64,000 nucleotides of DNA, from NCBI GenBank assembly GCA_002270565.1, contig NQMI01000132.1, positions 4,482 to 68,481 on the forward strand, read 5' to 3'. This DNA comes from Stenocarpella maydis (lineage: Eukaryota > Ascomycota > Sordariomycetes > Diaporthales > Diaporthaceae). A program made the translations under genes and the position numbers. This document shows, piece after piece, positions 33,402-46,103 of this stretch; positions within the stretch are counted from its first letter, which is position 1; every line of letters starts with the position of its first letter. A model generated the notes under the pieces. That model saw only the letters and a program-made list of their open reading frames with translations. It ran no database searches and had not been told where the DNA came from.

Positions 33402-35728
33402 ATGCCGCCAGAGGCCGACATGGCTGCGCAGACGGGAGGAAGTAATTCCAGCGACTTTGTGAGTCCACGCCGGAACCTGCAACCCCCACTCCCCCCCCTC
33501 TCCCCTTCAGTCGATTCAATCCCTCGGCCTGGCCCAGATCGCACCCGGCCCGAGCTCCAACGCTGACATCACCATCAGGTTCGCAAACTTTACAAGTATG
33601 CCCTGCCCTCTAAACTATCGCCGCGCGCCAGTGTTAACCCCGCATAAAGGATGCTGGAAGACCCCCAATACGCATCGGTTGTTCGGTGGGGAAACGAGGG
33701 CGACAGCTTCGTTGTGCTAGAGGTATGAACCCGGGATTCGCGGCATGCGCTGTCGACGACATGCTAACCCTGACGCGATGAGCAGAACGAGAAGTTTACA
33801 AAAACAATATTGCCAAAACACTTCAAGCACAGCAACTTTGCCAGCTTTGTCCGCCAACTAAACAAATATGACTTCCATAAAGTCAGACAAAACGAAGAGA
33901 ACGGCCAGTCCCCATATGGTCCACAGGTAGGTCCCCACCGCCTTGTGTGGTACCGGGAAGAACCCCCCCAATGGCTCACAGCATCTCTGCAGGCCTGGGA
34001 GTTCAAACATCCCGAGTTCCGCATGGATCAGAAGCACAACCTCGACAACATCCGGCGGAAGGCGCCCGCACCAAGAAAGGCGCAGCCCACCGAAGAGGCG
34101 TTCCCGGCTAACCAGCAGGTCGCGCTCCTCAGCGAGACCCTGAACGCAACCCAGCACCAGGTCCAGCAGCTGCAGGAAAACTACTTCACCCTGGCCCAGT
34201 CCAACAAGGTCCTGATAGATGAAATAACATCCCTCAAGAAAACCCTGAACATGACGACCCAGGTCAACCATGAGCTGCTCAACCACCTCACTAGTCTCGA
34301 TGAACGTAGGCGCAACAGTCGGCACTCGGCGCACTCGAACCATTCCGGCCAGGCCTCAGCCAATTTCCACAACGGCACCCTGGGCGTCCTCCCGGATGGC
34401 AACGACGAGCCCTCGCCCGAGCTGCGCAGGGCGCGAGAGCTCATAACTGGCATCGAGCCGGACCCCGTCGCGGACCGCGCCTTCCACCGCTTGTCCATGG
34501 CCTGGCAGACGCAGACGCCCCCGGACTCGGCGAGCTCACAGGTTGCCATGTACCCTCAGCCCAGCTCGGCTGCGGCTGCGGCCATGCCCGCCGCCATGAT
34601 GCACAATCCCTTCGTCGAGGACCCGCGGCACCTGGTGTATCCTGTGGGACAGACAGTCGGTATCGATCCCTTCCATCCAGATCACATTCAGCACGTTCCC
34701 TATTTTGTTAATCAGACCGGTCCTTCAGAGCAACCAGCACAAATAACACCTCCGCCAGGCAAAGATATGGACACGTCGTTGTGGGGCCCCAAGAAGCCAC
34801 GAATCTTCCTCGTCGAGGACGATAAAACCTGTTCCAGGATAGGCTCCAAGTTCTTGTCCCAGGTTGAATGCTCTGTCGAGGTTGCAGTAAGCAACGACCC
34901 CCCCCCCTCTCTTCTTTTACCCGCGGCTGTCTGACAAAGATTCGATGGACCACTGCATCTGACAATGCCCGCAGAGAGACGGAGAGGAAGCATCCAACAA
35001 GATCAACAATGATCCGGAGCGGTTCGACCTCATCTTCATGGACATCATCATGCCCAACTGTGACGGAATCTCGGCGACGGTCTATATCCGGGCTGTAAAT
35101 TCGCAGGTTCCAATCATCGCAATGACATCCAACATTCGGCAGGAAGACATATCGAGCTATTACAGCTGGGGTAAGCACTCGCCTGCCTGTCCTGTTCGTG
35201 GCTAGGCAGACTGGACTGACAATGTTAGGGATGAATGGAGTGCTGGCAAAGCCTTTCACCAAGGACGGCATGATCAGGATCCTGAAGCAGCACCTGCGCC
35301 ACCTGCTCAAGAACCCGGCCGCCGCGGACGTGGAGCCCAACGGAGTCGCCCCCGTGCCAGTGCCTTCGGGCTCGACGCCCTCATATTCAGGTATGCCTTC
35401 CGGAACCATGTCGACGGCTGGGACCACGGTCAAGTTCGAATCCGGGACCCCAATCCAGTCTCCAGCAACAACCGGCTCGTGGCACTCGCCTGGCCAACAA
35501 TTAGCTCACGCGTCACCAAACCTAGATGCCGGAGGATACATGACGGCCGGTGGCGGCGTCAGCGGGCCCCAGATGGTCCTCACACCCGGGGTTATGCATC
35601 GGGGCGGGTTCCCCTCGCAGGTCGGCACGCCGCCCATCCAGCGAATGCCCGACAACATGGGCGACGAGCGGCCGGAGAAAAGACAACGAATGTACGGGCC
35701 CGGGCCCGGAGGATATATGCAACAATAA
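33402..35728 (+). CDS. SKN7: Skn7/Prr1, HSF-type transcription factor with response-regulator domain
   Basis: Output regulator of osmotic, cell-wall and oxidative stress phosphorelay signalling in the nucleus. Exons 33402-33458, 33579-33595, 33650-33722, 33786-33926, 33993-34886, 34975-35170 and 35229-35728 join in phase to 625 residues. The HSF DNA-binding domain covers about residues 19-115 (KLYKMLEDP, FKHSNFASFVRQLNKYDFHK). A coiled coil follows at about 135-185. The receiver domain covers about 364-480 with an acidic pocket (FLVEDD), phospho-acceptor D417 in IFMDIIMP, and AMTSN and KPF motifs. The 66-nt intron at 33927-33992 has no stop and keeps frame, so retention would add 22 residues to the DNA-binding domain. 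The tail is Pro/Gly-rich. Confidence 0.95.
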
Positions 35729-38700
35729 CGACGATCTTCCTTTTCTCGGATCCGGCCCTGGTATAGAATCGGCGCGATGCGCTGTACAGACTGGCCGCTG
35801 GGGAAATCCGGCCGGGTCATTTGTGAGTCAGCCAACAGGTCTTCATGGTTTCGCATTAGAGTGTTGTCGGTATTTGCGTCTGCCCCCCCCTTTCCCCGGT
35901 CTGTGGGTTCAAAGATACCATCTATCCCGAGTGCCGTCGCCCGGGCACTCGTCTTTCTCGAGAGGCTGCTTTCGGTTTCGGGTTTGTTTTTTGGATGGGA
36001 AATATTCATCATCTTGGCGAGTACATGGTAGCCAAACGCATATGAAATGAGGAGTTCAACGGCTGCACGAGATATCGATGGCGTTTATCGGGTTGCTCCT
36101 TCACCTTCCTTGCTTATCTGCAACGCAATCCCTTCGTTCGATCGTTGAGATGATGTGATGGCCCGGATATCCGTCGCTCCCTTTGTTGCATATTGCTGCA
36201 TGAGGCTAGTAGTAGTTAGTATTCGGGGCGGCTGCATACCCAGGGACGGCTCCTCCCGAGCGATGAGTCGAGGTTTGGCGTGCGACTCCGTTCTTCTGTT
36301 TTGTGGGAGTAGGGAATGATCATCATATATACTTACGTCTCATGGAATCTCTTTGTATTTTGGGGGACAACAAAAGAACGGAAAGAGAAATCTTATCTTG
36401 GCGGCCAAAAAGTTGGTTATGGACAAATAGCTTGTCGACAGTTTGTCTTCTCTTCTCTCGCAGTCGCTGGTTGGCGAGCTTCGGGACTGTTAATGAGAAT
36501 GCCAGAATGGAACAACGTATATGAACAGGTGGCTGGTCTTGCCTGGCCCTCGGCGCTCTCGAGGGACTGCTGCTGCCGAGTGATCGCCACTCTGTTGTTC
36601 GGGCAGGCTTCTAAGGAGACTTGCACCCCTCCCGAGATCCTCCTTGTCCAAGACCTTACTCGTCTGAGCGTGATGACCCTCGGCAGGATGGGTGGGGGTA
36701 CTGTAGCTGTCGCACCCGTGGCGTCCCGTCTCAAATGTCGACCCTGGTGGGGGCAGCTAGGGCTCATCAATGGTGACGTATAGAGGCGAGTGTTGTTCCA
36801 CATAGAAGGGGTGAGCGAGTGTTGCTCAGGCGAGCTACGGGGCCTGGAGGAAACCTCGACTCTTGCCTCCAACTGCGACAGTCTTACGGTTCAAACAATT
36901 TTTGGTCCCAGGATCGGGCCACGGCGGAGCTTGCTGCCTAATTGTTACTGATGGTCTTCTTCGTGGTATCCCGTGGAGGCGGTTGAAGGGGGGGGGTCTC
37001 CTTTCTCATCTCGCTCCCTCGTTCGTCTGCTTGAGCTAGCGCGGTGGGGTAGTGCCTGGATGGGTGAATGGTTAGTTGTCATAGTAAACCGTGGTTGTCC
37101 TCGAGGGCGAATTTCTCGGCCGTTCCGTAGTCATGGGTCGGAATTGGCTGGAGGAAGATTTACATGTCCAACATGCCAAGATTTGAGGCTGGCTGGCGGC
37201 TGGGTTGGAATTCTTATCGAGTGCCTCCGACATATTTCGCGGCCCAGCTTCACTCAGGAGCCACAAGCTGGTGAGGGGGACATGGTTGACGAGCTGTGAC
37301 GCAAGAAGGATTCCTCCTCAATGTGTTCTCGAATGTTTCAGCCTCGCACCAGCCATACCGGAGACGGAGAGCGAGAGCGAGAGGCAGCGAGGTATACCAG
37401 AGAAGCTGATGTGGACGGGGCGGGATGATGGATCCCGATGATGGGGTGTGGTTTAGAAGTTCCCGAACTATTTCTCTTCTGGTAATGGAGTGTGTGGCTG
37501 ACGACGGACCCCGTAGGTGCTGCTGCTCCACGACAGCTGCCGAATACCAATGACCCCACAAGGAAGCGGACGGGCAAGCTGGACAAAACAGAAAAGGATT
37601 GAGAGGGGGGGAGGACAGTGGTGATGAGGCGGATGGATGCTTGGGTGGATCGATATGTCGCGCTGTTATTACCAACTGTCTCAGTGATAGCAAACCAGTC
37701 CATCCCTCACCGTCGGCCTTCACTGGGGCCTGGACCTTTTATAGCCTGGGCATCGAAAAGGCCCGGGGCTCCTGACGGCGTCCCTCTGGGCTCATTTTGT
37801 AGATGGACCAGTGCCGTCCGCGGGGGACGAACAAAGTCTAAGCCCCACAACAATCCGGGAGATGCCGCTTCTGGCACCTTCCTTCAGCTGGGGAGACAGA
37901 TATAGCCCTGTCCGCCATGGGCGAGTCGGCAGTGCCACGGCCCGACTGAGTGGGAGGCATCTGGAGTGAGTGAGTACCTGGAAGGAGTGGATCTCAGGAC
38001 CGAGCGGAGCGGAGGGAGGCAGGGGTAAAGGAGCACATGGGGCTGGCCTCCCCGTCGATAACAAACCCCTCCCCCGGCGGAGATATCGAGATGGATAGCC
38101 AGTCCGTCTGTGGGTACTGGTGGGCGCGGATGGATGGGCAGACATGCGCAATGGCTGTTGGGATATAAGATTCAAGATTGGTCCTGGGTAGTAGGGGACA
38201 AGAGATAGAGCGAAGGTAGGAAGGGAAAGCAGCGCAGAGTCGGTCGGTCAGTCAGTCAGCCAGTCAGCCAGTCAACCAATGAGCCAGGTCAGCAAGGAAT
38301 GATGATAGGGTCCGCTGGCAGAGCCCTCCCCTCCCGGAGAGGCGCCAGTGAGAACCAGAGGGGCGAGGCAAACCTCACAAACTTTGGTCGGCAGCTAGGA
38401 CGGGTGGGAGCAACAGGGGGCTGGCTTAAATATGAGTGAGTGGGGATGTACCTAAAGGACCCCATTCCCTCCCCTCCATCCAGCCTCGTCTGCTTTGCTG
38501 AATTGTTACATTGGAACAGCAATGTAATCGTCATGCTGCCCGGATGCCGTGGGCTAGACCCCAGGTGAAGCTGGAGATGCCAGTGAACCAGCCAAAATAA
38601 TAATAAGGACAATAATTATAATAATAATTTTTTTTGAAAAAAAAAATGGAAAGGAAAGGAAAACCAAAAAACCCCGGTCTGGGCCTGCCAGGACCGGCGC

Positions 38701-40567
38701 CGTTGGAGCTAGGAGTATTAGGTACTAGGATGGTCTTGTGGTCATGAGTGCGTGTCGTAGTGTAGATCCGCGGCTAGGCACAGACTGAGGAGGCACCAGA
38801 GGTCCAGACTTTTGGAGGTGGTAGTAGCGTGAGAAGAAACGGTAGGCACACTCGGATGGCTTGGGCTGGCGTGGGCTGGGCCTTGCAGGCTGTGCCTTGT
38901 GTCGCGCCTCGTTGCGTGTTTGTGTGTCTGTCTAGCACCCGTCCGGTCCCAGGCGCATTGTCGAATCAGGAGGGCATGCTGTGGCGGCAAGGAGGTCACG
39001 ACCAGGGCCCAGACTGTCATGGACCTCTTGGATTGCTCCACACTCCGTGCAGCTTGACTCTCTGCATGGATGATGCACCTTCTCGTTGGCGGGCGAGCGA
39101 GCACCTCTTTGGATCCTGACCATAGGCTCCAGCCCGGCCGAATCAGCAGCAAGGGCTAGGGAGTCAGGGGGCGTTGGGAGACTGAGAGATAATAACATAC
39201 CTAAAGTACCTTAGGCAACATGGCCCACGAGACCAAAGACGGACTGGTAGCTGAGTGACTAGACAGCAGGTACTTCTATAGGACAAGTCCAGAGCAGATA
39301 GATACTATGATAGTCGTCGTCGAGCTGAAATGATACGCCGGGACGGGAGCCAGTAGTAGTGGACAGACGGCGCTACGCCCCAGCTATAAAACTGGCTGAC
39401 AGGCTGACTGGCCAGACTGACCCAGATAAGGCGGGCTTGAAACCCGAGTCCATAGTGTTCCATCCAACATGGACCAGCCGTGACCAGGGCCCCGAGGGCG
39501 ACGAGGAGACGCAGCCGCGGGATCCCTGCACAAGATTGCTCGTGTGAGCGTGGGTGCGCGGGTGACAAGGATGGCCACAGGGTCTGGAAGGGTCCATGGG
39601 TTACAGCAGGGACCCGACATCCAGCCTGTCCTGACTCTCAGGCCAGCGTCAGTCTCTTGCCTGGTTGTATGTTTGTGCGTCTCGCGGGCTTGCCCAATTA
39701 GGTACTTCCCGCCATGCCTGTTTGTTGACTGTTTCAAAACTTGCCCGCTGGAGCACCCGGCTATAACATCCATGTTGGATAGTATGCCCAGGTGGGCGCA
39801 CATTTCAGTCGCCCGGGGCGGCATGCCGATCTGGCAGCCAGAGGCCAGAGTCGTCCCAAGACTTTTTTACTCGTACTGCTGGGACTGATGATGTTGTGGT
39901 CGACAGCAGTAGCCGGTGGCAGTCAATCTTGAGGTCTGCAGTAACATGGGCAGGGGACTGAGACACTGCTCAAATATTCCCGAGGCAACCAGGAGTAGGG
40001 CGTATGCCCGCGGTACTACATTGGCACCGGCAAAGATAGACTTCCGTACTTGCTTGTTGGTCGTCATCGTCGCCATGGATGGTGCATGTCGGCGTGCGCG
40101 TCCTGTTTCGGCGAAAGATTCTCGTGGGTTGGTTGAGTAGTAAGCGACCTCGTTCGGTGCGCGAAGACCTCGCGCATGCCTGTCTGGCCTTGATGAGATG
40201 GTTGATGAGGTACGTGACCAAGTAGAGGAGGGATGTGTGGTTGAGGGCCCTGACAGCTCCCGCAAGGCTAAGAAATGCGATCCTCATGTGATTGGCCCAG
40301 AGCTCCCTGGCCCCTGCAGCCTGGATGGATGGTGGGGCGGCGGGCTGCCCCGCCTATTTTTTTGCACTCTCTCTTCAGTGTAGCTTCTCCGTACATAGCT
40401 TGAGGCGTTGAGTCACTCACTCGAGGCTGCACACACACATGCTGTAGATCTGCAGTCCCTCGGACCATGACGTGCACCTCGATCTGATTTCCACCGTCCC
40501 TCGCCAATCTGTGCCTCCTTCCAACACACCGCCAAATCTCTACTCTACAGCCCTCCGATCGTCCCTC
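35729..40567. other. Long gene-free region between SKN7 and the eIF2B-epsilon gene
   Basis: About 4.8 kb. It starts with the SKN7 3' UTR and ends with the promoter of the next gene. A T-run/A-run at 38626-38646 and many short direct CAGT/GTCA repeats (about 38245-38275) are visible. No RNA gene, repeat family or protein-coding gene could be supported. Confidence 0.5.
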
Positions 40568-42913
40568 ATGTCCCAAAAAGGCGCAAAAGGCGCCGCAGCC
40601 AAGGGCAAGAAGCCAGGTGCCAAGGCTGGCGCGGACGAGAAGCGCGAGGATACCCTCCAGGCTGTCGTGAGTATGCCAACGACACTGCTGTCGTTGACCT
40701 CTTGCTGACGTCTCAATCAGGTCCTGGCCGACTATTTCCAGGACAGGTTTGTCCCGTTTACCCATGAGAAGCCGAGAGTGAGCAGCAACCCCACCGCAGT
40801 CCCGTCCCATGCTTTGCCGCACGCCGTCCGCCCACGCTGACCATGCCCCGCCGCCCAGTGCCTCCTGCCCCTGGCCAACACCCCGCTGATCGAGTATACA
40901 CTCGAGTTCTTGGACATGAATGGCGTCGAGGATGTCATCATCTACACCGGAAACCACACAGACCAGGTCGAGAACTACATAAACGAGCACCCACGCTGGA
41001 GCCCCACCAGCAAGATGAACCCCTTTGCGTCCCTCGACTTCATACGCGTCTCGGACGCCAGCTCCGTCGGCGACTTCCTCCGCGACCTGGATGGCCGGGG
41101 CCTGGTCTCGGGTGACTTCATCCTGGTCCACGGCGACTGCGTTGCAAACATCCAGCTGGATGCTGCTCTTGCGGCCCACAAGGCCAGGCGTGAGGCAAAC
41201 CGCGAAAACATCATGACCGTCGTTCTCAGGTCCGGCGGCCTGGCCGACCATCGCACCAAGCCCAAGCCATTCACCCCCATCTTTGCTATCGAGTCAAGTA
41301 CGAGCAGATGTCTGCATTACGAGGAGATGAACCCTCTGCAGAATGACCACTACGCCGTCCTGGATCCGGCCATCTTTGAACATGACGAGTTGGAAATCCG
41401 AGCCGACCTCATCGATCCCGGCATCGACATCTGTACGCCCGACGTGCTGGCTCTGTGGTCAGAAAGCTTCGACTACGAGCTTCCCCGCAAGAACTTCCTG
41501 CACGGCGTCTTGAAGGACTGGGAGCTCAACGGCAAGCTCATCTATACCCACATCGTGGACGACGGCTACGCCGCAAGGGCCAACAGTCTGCAAATGTACG
41601 ACTCCATCACGCGAGACGTCCTCGGCGGGTGGACGTTCCCGCTTGTGCCCGCCTCAAATTTGTTGTCGGGACACTCATACATTATGACCGAGGGAGGCGT
41701 GTGCCGAGAGAAGGGGGTCAAATTTGACTCGGATACATTTGCCTCCAAGTCTGTGTTTGGCAGCAGGGCCGCCGTGAGCACTGGCAGCAGAGTAACCAAC
41801 AGCATTGTGGGAAGGCGGTGTTTCATCGGCAGGAATGTCACCGTCGAGGACAGTTACATATGGGAGGATGCGATTATCGAGGACGGCACGACAGTGACTC
41901 GCTCTATCATCGGCGAATCTGCTATTGTTGGCAAGAATTGCAAGATTGGTGCAGGGTCGATAATATCGAACGGAGTCATCATCGGCGATGGCATCTCGAT
42001 TGCTCCAGGAACAGTACTGTCGGTCCTTACACACGAGAAGAAGCCTGTCAGGAATGACACCAAGCTTCTCGGGCCGAACGGCAAGGGCACAATATACAGG
42101 TATGAGGACGACGACGAGGATGAGGAGAACATGGACCCGTCAGACCCGTCGCAGCTCCAGAGGCCCCTCATCTACTCGATCGAAAAGTTCAGCATCTCGA
42201 CATCATCCGTCTCCACCCTCTCCTCAGAAATCGAATCAGACTCGGAAGACGACGAGCCGGCCACCGCGGCAGACCCCATCCAGCGCCAGCGCCTCTCCTC
42301 CTTCGCCTCTGACGACTCCGGCTCCGGCCACAGCAAGGCAGCCTTCCACAAGGAGGCCGTCAGCGGGATCCTCGACGCCCTCCGGGGCGAGGAGAACGAC
42401 TTCGAAGGCGCCAAGCTCGAGTTCATGGGCCTGCGGCTCAGCCAGGACGCTTCGGACACGTCGGTGCGACGGGCGGTGGCCGAGGCATTTGTGCGGCGGG
42501 CGGCGGAGCTCCTGCAGCCCGGGCACGGTGGGCCACTGGAACCACCAAAGGCGGCAGAAAAGGCGGTCGCCTCTAAGACTGGCGCGGCCAAATTCCTCCG
42601 CGAGGTCGGCGTGGGCAGCGGCAGCGTGGCGGAGCAGGTCGAGTTCGTGCTGGCGCTGCAGAAGGTGCTTGTGGCCCACGACGGGCTCGAGACCCCGCGC
42701 GCGGGCACGCTGCTCTCCGCCATGCTGCAGCAGATGTACAACGAGGACGTTGTTGAGGAGGATGGCATCCTGGCGTGGTGGGCTGACAGGCGGGCCGCCC
42801 AGGGCGAGAGCATGTCCGTCGTCCGGGGCAGGTGCAAGGTCCTGGTTGACTGGCTGGAGCAGACGGACAGTGACGACGACGGCGACGATGATGACGAAGA
42901 CGACAGTGACTAG
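40568..42913 (+). CDS. GCD6: Translation initiation factor eIF2B, epsilon subunit
   Basis: Catalytic subunit of the guanine-nucleotide exchange factor for eIF2 in the cytosol. Exons 40568-40666, 40721-40777 and 40859-42913 give 736 residues. A Lys/Ala/Gly-rich start precedes the nucleotidyl-transferase-like domain (VLADYFQDRF, CLLPLANTPLIEYTLEFL). A left-handed beta-helix follows, with hexapeptide repeats (residues about 330-410: GRRCFIGRNV, GKNCKIGAGSIISNGVIIG). An acidic linker leads to the W2/HEAT exchange domain, which ends in a strongly acidic tail, as Gcd6 needs for contacting eIF2 and eIF5. The first intron follows the codon for V33. The order matches the family throughout. Confidence 0.95.
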
Positions 42914-43938
42914 GAGACACTGCCCTCGTCATGATTGCGTAGTGGGTAGATCTCACTACTCGGTACAACTACGGGGGAAGCCGTTACAATCATAGCATTA
43001 TTGCACACCTTAGACAGGGAGGGCATCGTAGCGGTTTAGGACGAATTTCAAATTGAAGCCGCAGTTTTACCACGAGCATCGCATAGTCTTAGTATTGAGG
43101 TAGTCGCAATTGGAAGGGGAAAAAAGGTCAGATGTTATCTCGCAAGAAGCAAACACACAAGCCGAAGGGCCTGTAGACTAAGCATGGCCACTTGGTGCGT
43201 TGCACGAGGCAACGAGAATCGTGTTCTTGCTCAACTCGCCTCTCGCGTCCCGAGGCCGAGCCAGCAACAGAGCACCCTCGCTCTGACTTGCGCCAAGAAA
43301 AGAGCACACCGGTGCCTGGCTTGGTTTGTCTGTGCTTGCCTTCCTCTTAGCCGGCCGGTGGCTCCTGGTAAGCCGGCTCCTGTGATCCTGCCCTGCCTGC
43401 AAGAAGCAAGCTATGAGAACATTCTAGCCGCTACTGTCCTGCCCCCACTCAACGGGTATAACCGTGGGTGTGCGCGTGCGTGTATATAAGCATGCATTAT
43501 ACCTGACTCAGAAACACTCCCTTCTAAGCCGATTCCGATGGACTGGTTGGTAAGTAACTTGTACAGCGTCGGACAAGGCGCCCAGGCAGGGATGCCCGCT
43601 CTGTAAAACCTCGTCAGGTCCACTGCCTCGCGGTTGTCATCCAGGATGTTGTCTGGGTGTGCGGGCGCCGACCTAACACGCTCCGTCGCCCACGGGGCTT
43701 TTGCAAACATTGAGGGCCAGGCACCGGCTACGGCGGGCCTTGCGCGACTGGTTTCTGGCATCTCGACGTGCGTCCTTTAGGCGAGACCGCCGATACCAGC
43801 GACCTTGGTAGCAGCCGTGATGATGGTGTCCATGCTACCCTCACGGGGTTCTTCGGTGGCTGGCTGCTGCTGCTGCTGCTGCTGTTAGGGTTCATTCTCC
43901 TCATCTCTGTGGATGGTTGGGACTCCGAATTGCCGCTG
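42914..43938. other. Convergent intergenic region
   Basis: About 1 kb between the stops of the eIF2B-epsilon gene and the HAD-domain gene. No gene seen. A CTG/CAG-rich patch lies at about 43860-43885. Confidence 0.5.
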
Positions 43939-45674
43939 CTAGTAGTAGTTTTGCAAGTTCTCGGGCCCACCTCCGCCGAGAGCGCCGCCACCGTTGGGCC
44001 TCGACGAGCTGCTGAAGTCACGCGTGCCGACATCGTCCAGGGAGCGGTAGTGGTTACCTCGCCCGCCCCGACCTNCCCCGCCCCCCCTTGGGACCCTGGC
44101 CCCCACGGTAGCCACCCCCGCCGCCGCCACGGAACTGGCCGAAAGCCGTTCGGCCTTTGCCGTGGTTGTTGCTATTATTGTTGTTGTGGTTCTGCTGGTT
44201 GTTGAAATGCTCCCTCCGCGGGTTGAAGTGGCCGCCTCTGTCGGCTGAAGAATCGTCGGCCGCGTGCTTTCTCTTAGAAGACTTGTTGGGGAACAGACTC
44301 TCGTAGGCATTCTCACTAGGATCCTCGGGCTCAATCCTCAAAAGCACCTTCTCGTCCACGGTTGTCTCGAACTCAAAGGCCTTGTCGGGCGGGACAGGTT
44401 GCCAGTTCTTGATCTTGGCAGCGTCAATGGGTCTCGCCCCTTTTCGTAATGCAAGGACCACGAGCGGGCTGGGGTTTTCCGTGTAGAATTTTGCGGTGCT
44501 GGGCACAGGCCGCAAACAAGCAGCCCAGATGCTGTTGTCATGGCAGGCCGTTCCTGTGACCACCCATTTCATCTTACTGCCCATGCCGCCTACCTTCTCC
44601 AGAATGCTTGCCGGACACGGCCGCGGGCATATCATGATGTTGTTGGCGTGGTACTTCAGATCCTGGGGCGGAACCCCCGGGGGGATATGTGCCAGGGTAA
44701 GCAGTCTCTTGGTGTCTGCCGGGTCGATCATGTAGCCCGTGAAGAAGACGGTCTTCTTCATGACTAGCTTCTGTGGCGATTTGGTGCGGGCCTTCACCGT
44801 GTCGTTGTGGTCGTTGATCAACTTCTGCACCTCGGCAATCTCCACCACAGGATCGAGGTTCGTGGACATATCTGCGACCTCGATGACCTCTGCGGCTATG
44901 TGGCTCCTGGCAGCCGCCGGGCCAGCCATCTGCAACCTCTTGTTGTACTCCTGGAAGAAGTCCCGGAAGTCCCTAACGTGCTTCACGCGATCCTCGTAGA
45001 TCCTGATCTCTTCAGCATGCTTGTACGTCTCCATCAGGTTCCGCAGGAAGACCTGCTTGAAGTGCATGGTGGAGTTGAAGCGCTCGTTGTTGGGCCCGAC
45101 GGCGGGCTTGAGCGAGATCATGTCAAAGTCCAGACCCCTGGAGGCGGCGATGCGCTTCACCAGCTCACCGAAGCCAGACTCGGACCGCCCCGTCAGCAGC
45201 ACGCACAGGGCGTCCTTCTGCCTGATGCTGAGTTTGACAAGCTCGACGACCTTTTCGTTCCACCAGCCGTCCCAGGCACGTGGCTCCTCCTTCTCGATGC
45301 CTTCACCAGTGGCCTCGAGGATACGCGAATCGTGCCACCAGCCGCCGTTGACGAAGACATCCTGGTTGGAGAGGAGGCCTATGGTCGTGCCGTTCCATAG
45401 CTTCTGGTTGGGTAAAGGGGTCTTGAATACTGTGGCGCGGGGTGGCATCCCTGGTCAGCGCCGGTGCCATGGCGAAGTCGATGATGAGCCCGGGGCTCGG
45501 GGTTCGCAGGTGAGACTTACGTGTGTTGTCGAAGTCGTAGACGTGCAGGGCCTTGATGTCTTGTACCGGAGGCAGCTGGTTTGTAGAGACGGACCACCTG
45601 CTCATGGAGGTCGGGGTCAATGGCGCCTGCTGGCCATGCTGGGCCAAGGCGCCAGGGCCATAATTTGGTGCCAT
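43939..45674 (-). CDS. Swiss Army Knife RNA repair-like protein with HAD domain
   Basis: Minus-strand exons 45674-45521 and 45429-43939. The first exon ends with the HAD nucleophile motif VYDFDNT, completed over the intron as L-F, followed by TPLPN. Later come WWN and VLLTGR, matching fungal HAD proteins named after the RNA-repair-like family; substrate and pathway are unknown to me. The C-terminus is an RGG-rich basic tail (GGYRGGQGPKGG) that ends ENLQNYY. One undetermined base (N at 44075) sits in the G-run: counted, the frame ends early at 44054; ignored, the frame runs to 43939 and gives 547 residues. I use the latter. An in-frame upstream ATG at 45743 would add a basic 23-residue start. 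Confidence 0.8.
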
Positions 45675-46103
45675 GGGAGGTTGCTGCGATACTGACACCT
45701 TCTTCGACACGATGCGGAGCCTTCGAAGCCGGGCGGAGAGCATACGACGAGCATACGACGAGCAACTTGCGGGGGCTACGAAGTGCTGATGCTGGTTGAA
45801 GCCGACTGCGCAGTGTGCAGTGGCAGGGTTCTGAAAGGTCCACTCTGGAACGACGTCAGTACACTGGTGGAGCTTCGCCGAAGATGTCGAAGATGTCGGT
45901 GCTAGGGTGCTGAAGAAGCCCTGCTGCCCTGCAGGAACTCGATGTCTTAGGTGGGTGTGGGGCCACCTAAGCGTAGCTACCAGGTCTGGTAACTGCTCTA
46001 CCCCGTACTACACTATACGTACCTCGCTAAGCCCTTCCTCTCCAGCCTTGTACTTGTTTGCGCACTCATCTTTGTCATGAACAATCGCATTCTGGCATGT
46101 TCA
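45675..46103. other. Intergenic, 5' side of HAD-domain gene
   Basis: About 430 bp with nothing recognisable beyond the upstream in-frame ATG at 45743. Confidence 0.4.

Noticed and set aside
40268..41251. 327-residue minus-strand open frame
   Set aside because: Overlaps the start of the eIF2B-epsilon gene on the other strand and has no recognisable fold.
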